This document shows positions 37,122-44,794 of a stretch of 64,000 bases of DNA, piece after piece. Location of the stretch: the NCBI GenBank assembly GCA_913057165.1, contig CAJXNS010000004.1, forward strand, positions 1-64,000, in the 5' to 3' direction. Position numbers and translations under genes: made by a program. Origin of the DNA: an uncultured Trueperaceae bacterium. Its GTDB lineage: Bacteria > Deinococcota > Deinococci > Deinococcales > Trueperaceae. Position 1 is the stretch's first letter; every line of letters begins with the position of its first letter. Below the pieces are notes generated by a model. That model worked only from the letters and a program-made list of their open reading frames with translations. It had not been told where the DNA came from and did not search any database.

Positions 37122-38162
37122 TTACGGCCTCACTGGGTTGAGGCGCACCACGTCAAACCCTTCGGGCACGGACACCACGAGCAAATCTGCAACCGCGCGG
37201 ACCGGCACCCCAGCCAGTCCGCGCCAACTTTTATCGCCTGCTGTGATCGTCACCCAAGGACCGTCCGGCGCTGCCGACCACGCCACATCTCCAGAACGAC
37301 CCGACAGCTCGCCGGAGCCTTCCAGGCCCTCCTCCACCACCAACGACGGTTCGGATGCCTGTGGTGGCGGCTCACCGATCCACGCTTCTGCTGACCGGTC
37401 GTCCGGTAAGGCGGACGCGAGTAGGACCCCACGAAGTTCATCGCGTTCACCCCGCGACCGGAACACCACCAAGAAGCGCGAGCCAACCTCACCGCGGATG
37501 GCTTCCTGTTGAATGCGACCCTGCGGAAGTTCTGCCTGACCCGCCAGCAACGACACCCGTTGCCGCAGCAGTTCATTACGCACATCCAGCGGATCGGAAT
37601 CGCTGGACAAATCATCAAGCGGCAAGCGCACGACCTCGTAACGACCGCCCGACGGACGCGGTGCCGCCCACCACGCCTGAAACCGCTCCCCGGTCTGCGC
37701 ATCGACGTACAACGCCTCAGCGTCCTGCGGACCGGCACGGAGCCACAGACCACCGGAAGGCCCATCGATCAACTCAAGGCGTTCGCCTTGCGCCACCAAC
37801 GCCAACCGAGCTGGCACCAACGGCAACAATCCCGAAGGGATCGATTCCGCAAGCGCCGGCCGCGGGGCACCCCCAACGGCACGCTCCAGAGCCGCGGCGT
37901 AACGGTCGGCGGTTGCCCGGTCTGCAAACGCCCCCACGCGCACGCGGTAGACCGACCCCGATGGCCCTTCCGCCCCCACCACGTACGACGGAAAGCCTGA
38001 GCGGAGCAGTTCACCCGATGCCGCAAGGGCCGCATCGGCATCGGAGAGCGCCGCAACCTGCACGGTGTACGCCGCACGCGCTTGCGCGAAAGCAACCCCA
38101 GACGCCAACGCCAACGCCGACAGGCAGGCAACCGCCATTCCCACCGCCTTGACGGACCTCAC
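37122..38162 (-). CDS. Secreted SPOR-domain protein
   Basis: Protein of 346 residues with a signal peptide (1-26, cleaved near AFAQA) and a SPOR-like region at about 32-105 (YTVQVAALSDADAALAASGELLRSGFPSYVV, then VYRVRVGAFADRATADRYAA). SPOR domains bind denuded peptidoglycan glycans at division sites. The remaining 240 residues are not recognised. It is the last gene of the mazG-Nudix-kinase-SPOR string and overlaps the kinase stop by GTGA, starting with GTG. Confidence 0.8.
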   Translation of the reverse strand: MRSVKAVGMAVACLSALALASGVAFAQARAAYTVQVAALSDADAALAASGELLRSGFPSYVVGAEGPSGSVYRVRVGAFADRATADRYAAALERAVGGAPRPALAESIPSGLLPLVPARLALVAQGERLELIDGPSGGLWLRAGPQDAEALYVDAQTGERFQAWWAAPRPSGGRYEVVRLPLDDLSSDSDPLDVRNELLRQRVSLLAGQAELPQGRIQQEAIRGEVGSRFLVVFRSRGERDELRGVLLASALPDDRSAEAWIGEPPPQASEPSLVVEEGLEGSGELSGRSGDVAWSAAPDGPWVTITAGDKSWRGLAGVPVRAVADLLVVSVPEGFDVVRLNPVRP

Positions 38163-39610
38163 GCGTCACCCACCTGCGTGGCCACGTCGGTTTCTTCCTT
38201 CACCAAATCCAAAATGAGTTCCACAGCGCGCTCAACCGCATCGTCCATGTCGCTCACCTCAACAGCCGGCACGCCGGCCTCGTCGGCCGTCTCCAGGAGC
38301 CACGCCTGCAGCATACGGATCTCTTCAAAATGATCCTCGTACCCCTGCCGCGGCCGGCGCGCAAGCGTGCGGCCCTCACGCCGAGCGAAACGTGCACGGT
38401 GCTCATCCGCGTCATCGACGTACAGCATCAGCGACACCACCAGCGCACCTTCCGTCCGCACCGGACTCACACCAGGCACCACATGGATGCCTTCAAGCAC
38501 CAGTGACGTGGCCTCGGTCACGTGCCTGGCCACAATCGCGTCCAACGCTGTACCCACCTGCACCACTTGGTTGTTAAACCCACGCACCACCCGCCGCCGC
38601 TTCGGCACGGCATCACGCAACTCAGCAGGCAGCAGGTCCGCCATCCACGCCGTGTAACTTGACGCGTGCAACACCGGGGACAGGTCCGGACCAATCAAGG
38701 AACGGAGTGCCTCCCGGACCGAATCGCTGGACACCACCCGAGGGATTGAAAAGCGGTACGCCAACTCAGCGGCGAGCTCCGACTTACCAACCCCAGGACT
38801 CCCGCCCACCAACACCACGATGGGACGGTCGGGATTGCGGACCAGCCGCATGAGTTCAAAGCGCCTGGCGAAATCTTCACCGGCGTGCTCCACCAGGAGC
38901 CGGTCGATCGCCTCGCGTACGTCACCCCGGTCAAGCTCGTGGCGTTCAAGCGACCAGAGTTGCTCTTCAACGCGCACCGCAATCTCGTGCGCCAGCGTGG
39001 GTGCAAGCCCGACCGTGGTGAGCGATCGCGCCAGAATGCCTCGTGAAAACGGCGTACGTGAGCCGTCCTCTTCCGCGACGATCAGTTCGGCCTGATGGCC
39101 GGCAATGGCCTCGTAACGCACGCGGGCCTGCCGACCAAAGCGTGTTTCGACAAGCACCGCCGCGCGCTGCAGCACGGCGTCCTGCGGGACGTGCACCAGC
39201 CCTTCAGCCCGCAAGGCGTGTTCGACCTGCTGGGCCAGCAGCCAGGCGTCCTGCACGCCTAAGCCGGAGCGTTCCATGCTGGTGGCAAGCTTGCGGTTGG
39301 AAAACGGCACGGTCTTACCGCTGGGCCGCTCCACAAAAATCGCTTGGAACGGCGGGGTTTGCTGGGCATACCGCTCGGCCACATCCGCCCCCATCTCCTC
39401 GCGTAAACGCTCGGTGACGGCGCGTTGCAGCACCTCAATCGGGACCTGCGGCTCACCTGCCTCACGAAGATCGGTCTCCACGGCGGCGGCCACGCGCAGC
39501 GCATCGTCGGTGGGAACGCCTGCGGTCTGCAAGGCGTCCACCACACGCCCTGCCGTGAACGGCCGTTTCTTGCCGTCCACCAGCACGCGCAGGCGTCCCG
39601 TGGTTGTCAT
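38159..39610 (-). CDS. 2-phosphoglycerate-kinase-like P-loop protein with three ATP-cone repeats
   Basis: Protein of 483 residues. Three successive ATP-cone-like repeats (about 6-85, 90-168, 175-258), each with a PFS/PFT core, precede a P-loop kinase domain with Walker A GGSPGVGKS (269-277) and VVSSDSVREALR (292-303), as in archaeal 2-phosphoglycerate kinase, the first enzyme of cyclic 2,3-diphosphoglycerate synthesis. ATP cones elsewhere sense ATP/dATP. Three copies on a kinase suggests strong nucleotide control; the true substrate is unproven. Start at the ATG overlapping the Nudix stop (ATGA). Confidence 0.75.
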   Translation of the reverse strand: MTTTGRLRVLVDGKKRPFTAGRVVDALQTAGVPTDDALRVAAAVETDLREAGEPQVPIEVLQRAVTERLREEMGADVAERYAQQTPPFQAIFVERPSGKTVPFSNRKLATSMERSGLGVQDAWLLAQQVEHALRAEGLVHVPQDAVLQRAAVLVETRFGRQARVRYEAIAGHQAELIVAEEDGSRTPFSRGILARSLTTVGLAPTLAHEIAVRVEEQLWSLERHELDRGDVREAIDRLLVEHAGEDFARRFELMRLVRNPDRPIVVLVGGSPGVGKSELAAELAYRFSIPRVVSSDSVREALRSLIGPDLSPVLHASSYTAWMADLLPAELRDAVPKRRRVVRGFNNQVVQVGTALDAIVARHVTEATSLVLEGIHVVPGVSPVRTEGALVVSLMLYVDDADEHRARFARREGRTLARRPRQGYEDHFEEIRMLQAWLLETADEAGVPAVEVSDMDDAVERAVELILDLVKEETDVATQVGDA

Positions 39611-40164
39611 GCACCCTCCTGAGGTAGCCCCGCTGCAAGCAGGTGGTGGATGACCTTCGCGGTCAGACCCCAAATACGGCGGTCTTGCCAGCGGTAGTCG
39701 TAAACGTCCTCTTCACCCCACGGCACCGCACGACGCTCCACATGTGGGGTGATGGCCCGCAGGTCATCCAGAGGCACGAAGAAGGCGTCTTGAACCTCCT
39801 GTGGGTCAAGCTTGAATGCGGCCGGCCGGTCAACCCAAGCGACGACCGGGGTGACCATGAATCCGGCAGGAGACGGCACCGCTGGAAGCGTCCCAACCAC
39901 CCCGCTGGCGGCCACATGGACGCCGGTTTCTTCGAACATCTCGCGGCGTGCTGCCTGCTCCACCGTTTCTGAGGGCTCAAGCGACCCGCCAGGCAACGCA
40001 ACCTCACCCGGGTGGTGCTTGAGGTGTGCCGCCCGGGTGGTCAGGATCACGCTCGGGTTGCCCTCACGCACCACAGCGGCAAGGACCGCTGCATGACGCC
40101 ATCCACCCGCCGGCCAGGCGCTGCCCTCGCGTGCCGCCCGGAAGCTTGGCGTGCGGCGTGTCAT
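39607..40164 (-). CDS. Nudix hydrolase, CoA pyrophosphatase (NudL) type
   Basis: Protein of 185 residues with a complete Nudix box, GGSLEPSETVEQAARREMFEE plus TG (about residues 59-81), preceded by TTRAAHLKHHPGEVALPGG, which matches the CoA-pyrophosphatase subfamily that splits CoA into phosphopantetheine and 3',5'-ADP. Other nucleotide-sugar or dinucleotide substrates remain possible. Overlaps mazG upstream and the kinase downstream by ATGA, fitting a nucleotide-housekeeping cluster. Confidence 0.86.
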   Translation of the reverse strand: MTRRTPSFRAAREGSAWPAGGWRHAAVLAAVVREGNPSVILTTRAAHLKHHPGEVALPGGSLEPSETVEQAARREMFEETGVHVAASGVVGTLPAVPSPAGFMVTPVVAWVDRPAAFKLDPQEVQDAFFVPLDDLRAITPHVERRAVPWGEEDVYDYRWQDRRIWGLTAKVIHHLLAAGLPQEGA

Positions 40165-40784
40165 GCGCCCTCCTTGGATGCCTCGCGCAGACGTTCTCCC
40201 ACGTGGTCGCGTAACCCCACCTCGGCGTCGACCCCAAGGTCCTTTAACCGCCCGGTCAGTGCCACCATGGCGTCAAGCAGCACAGCGGTGTCGCCCGAAC
40301 CGTTAGCGGCAGCCTGTAACGCATCATCCGCGCGGTCAGGTTGACGTTTGGCAAGCGCCCTGGCCCGCGACAAGGCAGGCAGGTCGGGTGGAAACGCATC
40401 CGGATCACGGTCTTCGCCGCGCTCGCGACGCTCTGCGGCCTTGATCGCCTCCCAATTGCGCTTCACGCCCTCCTCGCCGTCCACCTGCACGTCACCGAAC
40501 ACGTGCGGGTGACGGCGGATGAGCTTGGCGACAATCGCATGCTCCACGTCCGAAAAATTCCATGCGTCTCGCTCTTCAGCGATGACGGCATGAAACGCCA
40601 CGTGCAGCAGCACGTCGCCTAGCTCTTCCACGCGATGGGACTCGTTCGGCTGGCCAAGCGCCTCGACCGCCTCGGCGGCCTCCTCAATCAGGTGCGGACG
40701 CAGCGACTCGTGGGTCTGCTTAATGTCCCACGGGCAGCCGTCGGGAGCACGCAGCGCCCGCAGGGTGTTGAGGAGTTCGTTCAT
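40161..40784 (-). CDS. mazG: Nucleoside triphosphate pyrophosphohydrolase MazG
   Basis: All-alpha NTP pyrophosphohydrolase of 207 residues that converts NTPs to NMPs plus PPi and clears aberrant nucleotides. The metal residues are E34-E35-E38 (EEAAE) and E53-E54-D57 (EELGD). A C-terminal second half with a KRNWEAIKAAER segment follows, shorter than in E. coli MazG (263). The ATG at 40784 lies 7 bases after TACCGT; the open frame upstream is intergenic/pgeF antisense. It heads the mazG-Nudix-kinase-SPOR operon. Confidence 0.9.
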   Translation of the reverse strand: MNELLNTLRALRAPDGCPWDIKQTHESLRPHLIEEAAEAVEALGQPNESHRVEELGDVLLHVAFHAVIAEERDAWNFSDVEHAIVAKLIRRHPHVFGDVQVDGEEGVKRNWEAIKAAERRERGEDRDPDAFPPDLPALSRARALAKRQPDRADDALQAAANGSGDTAVLLDAMVALTGRLKDLGVDAEVGLRDHVGERLREASKEGA

Positions 40785-40791
40785 AGGACGC

Positions 40792-40797
40792 ACGGTA
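40792..40797 (-). promoter_or_regulatory. -10 box of leaderless mazG promoter
   Basis: TACCGT on the minus strand, 7 bases before the mazG ATG; no Shine-Dalgarno. It would drive the four-gene operon separately from pgeF. Confidence 0.45.
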
Positions 40798-40821
40798 CCA
40801 ACACCGGTACGTGCGTTGATG

Positions 40822-41583
40822 TCAGGCCTTGCGCGGCGGTACCTCAACCAGCGCCCAATGCCGGCCGGTGCGGGCGCCGTCGCGACGGTGCGAGTAGAAG
40901 CGGTCGGCATCATCGATGGTGCAGCCGTCTACCTCAAGCACCTGGTGTGACGGGATGCCTGCACCCGCAAGGTCGTGTCGCACGGCCGCAGCGACCGACA
41001 ACCGGTAGCGTCCCTGCGCGTCCGCAACCAAGACCGACTGCGGGTAGCCGGCCTGACGGAACGCCTGCTGTACCTCAGGCCCCACCTGGTAGGACGCCTG
41101 GCGGGCGTGCGGGCCGATCACGGCATGCAGCGCGCCGTGGGTCACCCCGTAGCGTTCACGCATCACGGCAAGTGCGGTAGGCACCACGCCAGCCACGGTG
41201 CCGCGCCAGCCGGCGTGAACGGCCGCCGCCACCCCCACGTCGGGCGCCACCAGCAGAAGCGGCAAGCAGTCGGCCGTGCGGACGGCCAGCACGTCGCCAA
41301 CCTGGTCGCTCATCACGGCGTCCGCTTCGGTTGTCTCATTCATCTCGCTGACCACCGCCACCTGCGCGCCGTGCACTTGCGTCACGGTGTGTGGCTGGAC
41401 GTCTGGCCGGCCGAAGGCCGCCATGATGCGCTGGCGATTCTCGGTCACGTGGTCTGGATCGTCACCCAGCTCGTTCGCCACGTTCAGCGATGCGAAAGGA
41501 CCGGTTGACACGCCGCCCTGCCGGGTGGTGAAGCCGTGCCGTGCCGGGAACTGCGCGTTCGCGAGAATCATTGGTGCATCCAT
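40822..41583 (-). CDS. pgeF: Peptidoglycan editing factor PgeF (multicopper polyphenol-oxidase-like fold)
   Basis: Protein of 253 residues of the YfiH/PgeF family. The zinc/copper ligands are H71 (QVHGAQ), C106 (TADCLP) and H123 (HAGWRG). PgeF hydrolyses misincorporated L-serine from UDP-MurNAc-Ser, guarding peptidoglycan composition; some members act on adenosine. The start ATG overlaps the trmB stop as TAATG; a 42-residue longer frame is trmB overlap. Probably cotranscribed with trmB. Confidence 0.9.
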   Translation of the reverse strand: MDAPMILANAQFPARHGFTTRQGGVSTGPFASLNVANELGDDPDHVTENRQRIMAAFGRPDVQPHTVTQVHGAQVAVVSEMNETTEADAVMSDQVGDVLAVRTADCLPLLLVAPDVGVAAAVHAGWRGTVAGVVPTALAVMRERYGVTHGALHAVIGPHARQASYQVGPEVQQAFRQAGYPQSVLVADAQGRYRLSVAAAVRHDLAGAGIPSHQVLEVDGCTIDDADRFYSHRRDGARTGRHWALVEVPPRKA

Positions 41584-42560
41584 TAGTAATTCCGGGCTGT
41601 GACCTGCCAGCCGTCCTGTGCCGCCAACCATTCGGTCACGCCGTGCACCGCACCACGTACCGCGTCGGTGATGATCGGATCGCCAAACGACTCGACGCGC
41701 ACGATCCACTCGTCACCCTCACGCTTTTGGACCGCCACCAGCAGCTGCTGGGTGAACTCTGGTTCATCGACGGTGGTGCGCACGAACACGCGCGTGGGCT
41801 GCCCGTCACCGGTCAACACCGCCGCTGCCTCATGCAGGATCACGTGGGCATCACCACGTTCGATGACGGTCTTTTCAAGCGTGCCAAAGTGCGGTTGGGG
41901 TCCGGTCAGGAGGGCGTGCGGCATGGGGTTGGGCCTCTCAATGGGGGGTTGGGTCGTCACGTTGGCGGGCACCCGGCGGTACACGCCGTAATGCACGGGT
42001 TTGGACTGTTCACGCCACTTCAGGGCGTACTTGGTTTGAAAGACCGCATCGGGCGGCATGCGCGGCACCCGCACGAACGCGGGGTGGGCGTCAAGCTGCG
42101 CCACCGAGAAATGGAAGTAATCCTCATGGTCGGTCGCGAGACGAACCTCACCACCGAGCTTGAGGCGGTCCGCCAGCACATCAAGGAACGGTCCTTGCAG
42201 CAGACGCCGGCTTTCGTGACGGTCTTTTGGCCATGGGTCTGGGAAGTTCACGGTGACTGACGCCAGGCTGCCCGCTGTGAACGCCTGCCGGGCGGCCGCT
42301 TGGGCGGTCCCTTTCATGATGCGCACGTTCCTGACCCCCGAACGCCGGACGTTCTTGATCGCCCGCCGGACGCTGACGCCAGAGACTTCGACGCCGACAT
42401 ACAGGCCACCGGGTTCATCGAGGGCACGCCTGACGGTGTACCGGCCGTCGCCGAACCCCACCTCGAGGTGAACGTCCCCTGTCCGCCCGAACACCTGCGG
42501 CCAGGCGGCCGCGACGTCCGCTTCGCGCCATGAGACCAAAATGCGTTCTGTTGCCTTCAC
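41583..42560 (-). CDS. trmB: tRNA (guanine-N7-)-methyltransferase with C-terminal extension
   Basis: SAM-dependent enzyme forming m7G46 in the tRNA variable loop. SAM motif LEVGFGDG (32-39) and the TrmB signature NFPDPWPK (105-112) are intact. The protein has 325 residues against about 220-240 in most bacteria; residues after about 205 form an extra domain that begins after a Pro-rich joint (PPIERPNPMP). Thermophile TrmB proteins have C-terminal extensions needed for stability. GTG start with a TATGGT box 8 bases upstream. First gene of a trmB-pgeF pair. Confidence 0.9.
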   Translation of the reverse strand: MKATERILVSWREADVAAAWPQVFGRTGDVHLEVGFGDGRYTVRRALDEPGGLYVGVEVSGVSVRRAIKNVRRSGVRNVRIMKGTAQAAARQAFTAGSLASVTVNFPDPWPKDRHESRRLLQGPFLDVLADRLKLGGEVRLATDHEDYFHFSVAQLDAHPAFVRVPRMPPDAVFQTKYALKWREQSKPVHYGVYRRVPANVTTQPPIERPNPMPHALLTGPQPHFGTLEKTVIERGDAHVILHEAAAVLTGDGQPTRVFVRTTVDEPEFTQQLLVAVQKREGDEWIVRVESFGDPIITDAVRGAVHGVTEWLAAQDGWQVTARNY

Positions 42561-42568
42561 AGCCGTTC

Positions 42569-42574
42569 ACCATA
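42569..42574 (-). promoter_or_regulatory. -10 box of leaderless trmB promoter
   Basis: TATGGT on the minus strand, 8 bases before the GTG at 42560; no Shine-Dalgarno. Confidence 0.4.
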
Positions 42575-42657
42575 CCCGTTCCCCCAGGGCGGTTTGGGGC
42601 CCGTCCTGGCTGTGGTGACGTGCGACGCGTGCCGCGGGCGGTTGGCACCGGCTTTGC

Positions 42658-42663
42658 TATCCT
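42658..42663 (+). promoter_or_regulatory. -10 box of leaderless lptF promoter
   Basis: TATCCT 5 bases before the GTG start at 42669; no Shine-Dalgarno. Heads the envelope-transport operon. Confidence 0.5.
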
Positions 42664-42668
42664 TCCGT

Positions 42669-43730
42669 GTGCCGCTGCGACTCGCGAGAAGCGTCCTCAC
42701 CGAAGCGACCGGACTCTTCGTTCTTGGCGTGTTTGCGGTCTCCTTGCTGCTGTCGATCGACCTGTTGAGCGTCCTTGCGCAGTTCCTCATCGAGCAGGAG
42801 GCTGGCCCGCCGGTTGTGGCTGCCATGCTGGCCGCCAAAATCCCGTGGTTTTTGCACCTGGCCATACCGGTCGCAGCCACGTTCGCCATTCTGACCACCG
42901 CGGCGCGTATGGCGGCAGGATCCGAACTGAAGGCCGCCCAAGCCGGTGGGGTGTCGCCGACCGCGTTGGTGGTTCCGATCGTCGTGTGGGGCCTGTTCAT
43001 GAGCGGCCTGGCGCTGGTCAACAACGGCGTCCTCGAACCGCGGGGTGAGGCGCGTTACCGGGCGATTATCGAATCGTTTTTGTACGACCGTCCTCCTGCA
43101 GCATCCGAGCGTGACGCGTCCTACCGTGTGGAGGGCAACATTTTTCATGCCGCGCGCTTGCGGGCGGATCCTGATGCCCCTGGCAACGCCACCCTGCGTG
43201 GCGTCCTCATCCGCTTTGAGGACGGTTCGGTGCTGACCGCACCCAGCGGCCGCTGGTTGGCCGCGACCGCGTCCTGGCATCTTGAAGACGGGCAATTCAT
43301 TGCCCCAGACGGGACCGCCCGCGGGTTTGACGAGCGGGCCGTGCCGTTCCCCTTGGAAGTGAACGCCGAAACCGCCCTCGTCACGCCGGGTTTGCAGTCG
43401 ATCGGGGCGCTCATTGAAAGCATCCGGCGGCTTGAATCCCTCGGGGCGGACACACGCACGTTGCGGTTCAACCTGCACCGCATGCTGGCCGACGCGTCTG
43501 GCGCGACCCTGTTTGTCCTGGTGGCCGCCGCGCTTGGTTTCAGGCTTCTCAACCGGGCGGCCAGCATCGGCGGCACGATCGCGCTGATCGCGGTGTTTTG
43601 GGTGTTGTGGACGTTCTCCGCTTCGCTCTTTGAGCAGCAGGTCTTGGGGCCGGTGGCAGCCGCCTGGTTCACACCCGCGGCGGTGGCGCTGGCGGGCGTA
43701 CTGGCCGCGCTGCCGTGGAGAAGGCCGTGA
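42669..43730 (+). CDS. lptF: YjgP/YjgQ-family permease (LptF/LptG-like), first copy
   Basis: Inner-membrane protein of 353 residues. It has membrane helices near the N-terminus (about 12-32, 50-75, 95-115), a periplasmic beta-rich domain (about 130-270) and a C-terminal helix bundle (about 285-350), the YjgP/YjgQ layout. In the Lpt machine two such permeases with LptB extract a lipid and pass it to the periplasmic bridge. The LptF/LptG assignment could be swapped with the next gene. The GTG start is supported by the -10 box directly upstream. GTGA overlap with the next gene. Confidence 0.83.
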   Translation: MPLRLARSVLTEATGLFVLGVFAVSLLLSIDLLSVLAQFLIEQEAGPPVVAAMLAAKIPWFLHLAIPVAATFAILTTAARMAAGSELKAAQAGGVSPTALVVPIVVWGLFMSGLALVNNGVLEPRGEARYRAIIESFLYDRPPAASERDASYRVEGNIFHAARLRADPDAPGNATLRGVLIRFEDGSVLTAPSGRWLAATASWHLEDGQFIAPDGTARGFDERAVPFPLEVNAETALVTPGLQSIGALIESIRRLESLGADTRTLRFNLHRMLADASGATLFVLVAAALGFRLLNRAASIGGTIALIAVFWVLWTFSASLFEQQVLGPVAAAWFTPAAVALAGVLAALPWRRP

Positions 43731-44794
43731 CACGTCTTGCGCGCAGCATCATCGGCGAGATCGTGCCACTCTACGTCGCGTCGCTGGCGGTACTACTGCT
43801 GCTCCTTCTCATCAACGTGGTGTTTAACGTGCTGGCCGAAGCGTTATCGCGTGACGTGCCAATTGGGCTGGTGGCACGCTTCGTGCTTTACAAACTACCG
43901 GTCGTGGGCGCCCAAGCGTTAACCCTCGCACTGCTCTTCGCCACACTGCTGACGCTGGGTCGCTGGATTGGCGACCGGGAACTGAAGTCCGCCCTCACGT
44001 TGGGGGTGACGCCGGCAGCCTTCTTGCGGCCGCTGCTGGCGCTCGGGGCGGCCGTCGCTCTGATCAGCGTGGCGAACAACGAGTTGGTCGTGCCGTGGGC
44101 TGAGACGCAAGCGATGGAAGTGCAGAAAGACATTTTGCTTAACTCGCCGCGGTCGCTGTTGCAGGAGGACCGCTTCTTTAAGGACGGTCGGGGGCGCAGT
44201 ATTTTTCTGGACGCGATCGGTGAAAACGCCGCTGCTGAAGGCATTGTGATGATCGTGCCCGGCGGCCCGCAAGGGCCACGCCAGCTGGTGGAGGCCGCCC
44301 GTGGACGCCTGAACGAGGACCGGGGCACGTGGGAACTCAGCGACGTGCGTTTTCGGACGTTCACGCGTGGTCAGCCCAATCTGGATGTGCAGGCCGACCT
44401 GGCGACCGTCCCGGTGCAAGGCCTGGCGGCCGTCAGCATCGGTCGTACCGACCTGATGACGTTGCCTGCCACCGAGCTTTGGTCCCGCGCCCAAGAATCC
44501 CGTCGTGACGCGGCGGCTTGGACGGCCCTGCAGCGTAAGGTCGCTGAACCGCTGGCAGCCCTCGCGTTCGTGGCGTTCGCGCTTGGCTTGGCGTTGAATA
44601 CGGTGCGTTCGAACCTGCTTGTCGGCCTTCCGCTCGTGCTGCTGCTGACGTTCGTGTATTACGCCGTGTGGAGCGTCATGAAGCTTCTCGGTGCACAAGG
44701 TGCAGCGCCCGCTTGGCTGGCCGCTTGGACGCCAGTGAGTTTGTACGCCATCGCCGCCACCGGGCTGCTCGCGCGGGCGTGGAGGCGAAGATGA
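43727..44794 (+). CDS. lptG: YjgP/YjgQ-family permease (LptF/LptG-like), second copy
   Basis: Partner permease of 355 residues with the same six-helix plus periplasmic-domain layout: helices at about 15-38, 55-78, 98-118, then a beta-rich segment (roughly 125-260) and helices from about 278 on. It forms the second half of the LptB2FG-type complex; LptB is not in this window. Start GTG overlaps the preceding stop (GTGA) and its own stop overlaps the LptD-like start (ATGA). Confidence 0.83.
   Translation: MTRLARSIIGEIVPLYVASLAVLLLLLLINVVFNVLAEALSRDVPIGLVARFVLYKLPVVGAQALTLALLFATLLTLGRWIGDRELKSALTLGVTPAAFLRPLLALGAAVALISVANNELVVPWAETQAMEVQKDILLNSPRSLLQEDRFFKDGRGRSIFLDAIGENAAAEGIVMIVPGGPQGPRQLVEAARGRLNEDRGTWELSDVRFRTFTRGQPNLDVQADLATVPVQGLAAVSIGRTDLMTLPATELWSRAQESRRDAAAWTALQRKVAEPLAALAFVAFALGLALNTVRSNLLVGLPLVLLLTFVYYAVWSVMKLLGAQGAAPAWLAAWTPVSLYAIAATGLLARAWRRR

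Noticed and set aside
42657-43733. 358-codon minus-strand open frame
   Set aside because: Complete shadow of the first LptF/LptG-like permease; highly charged translation with no membrane or enzyme features.
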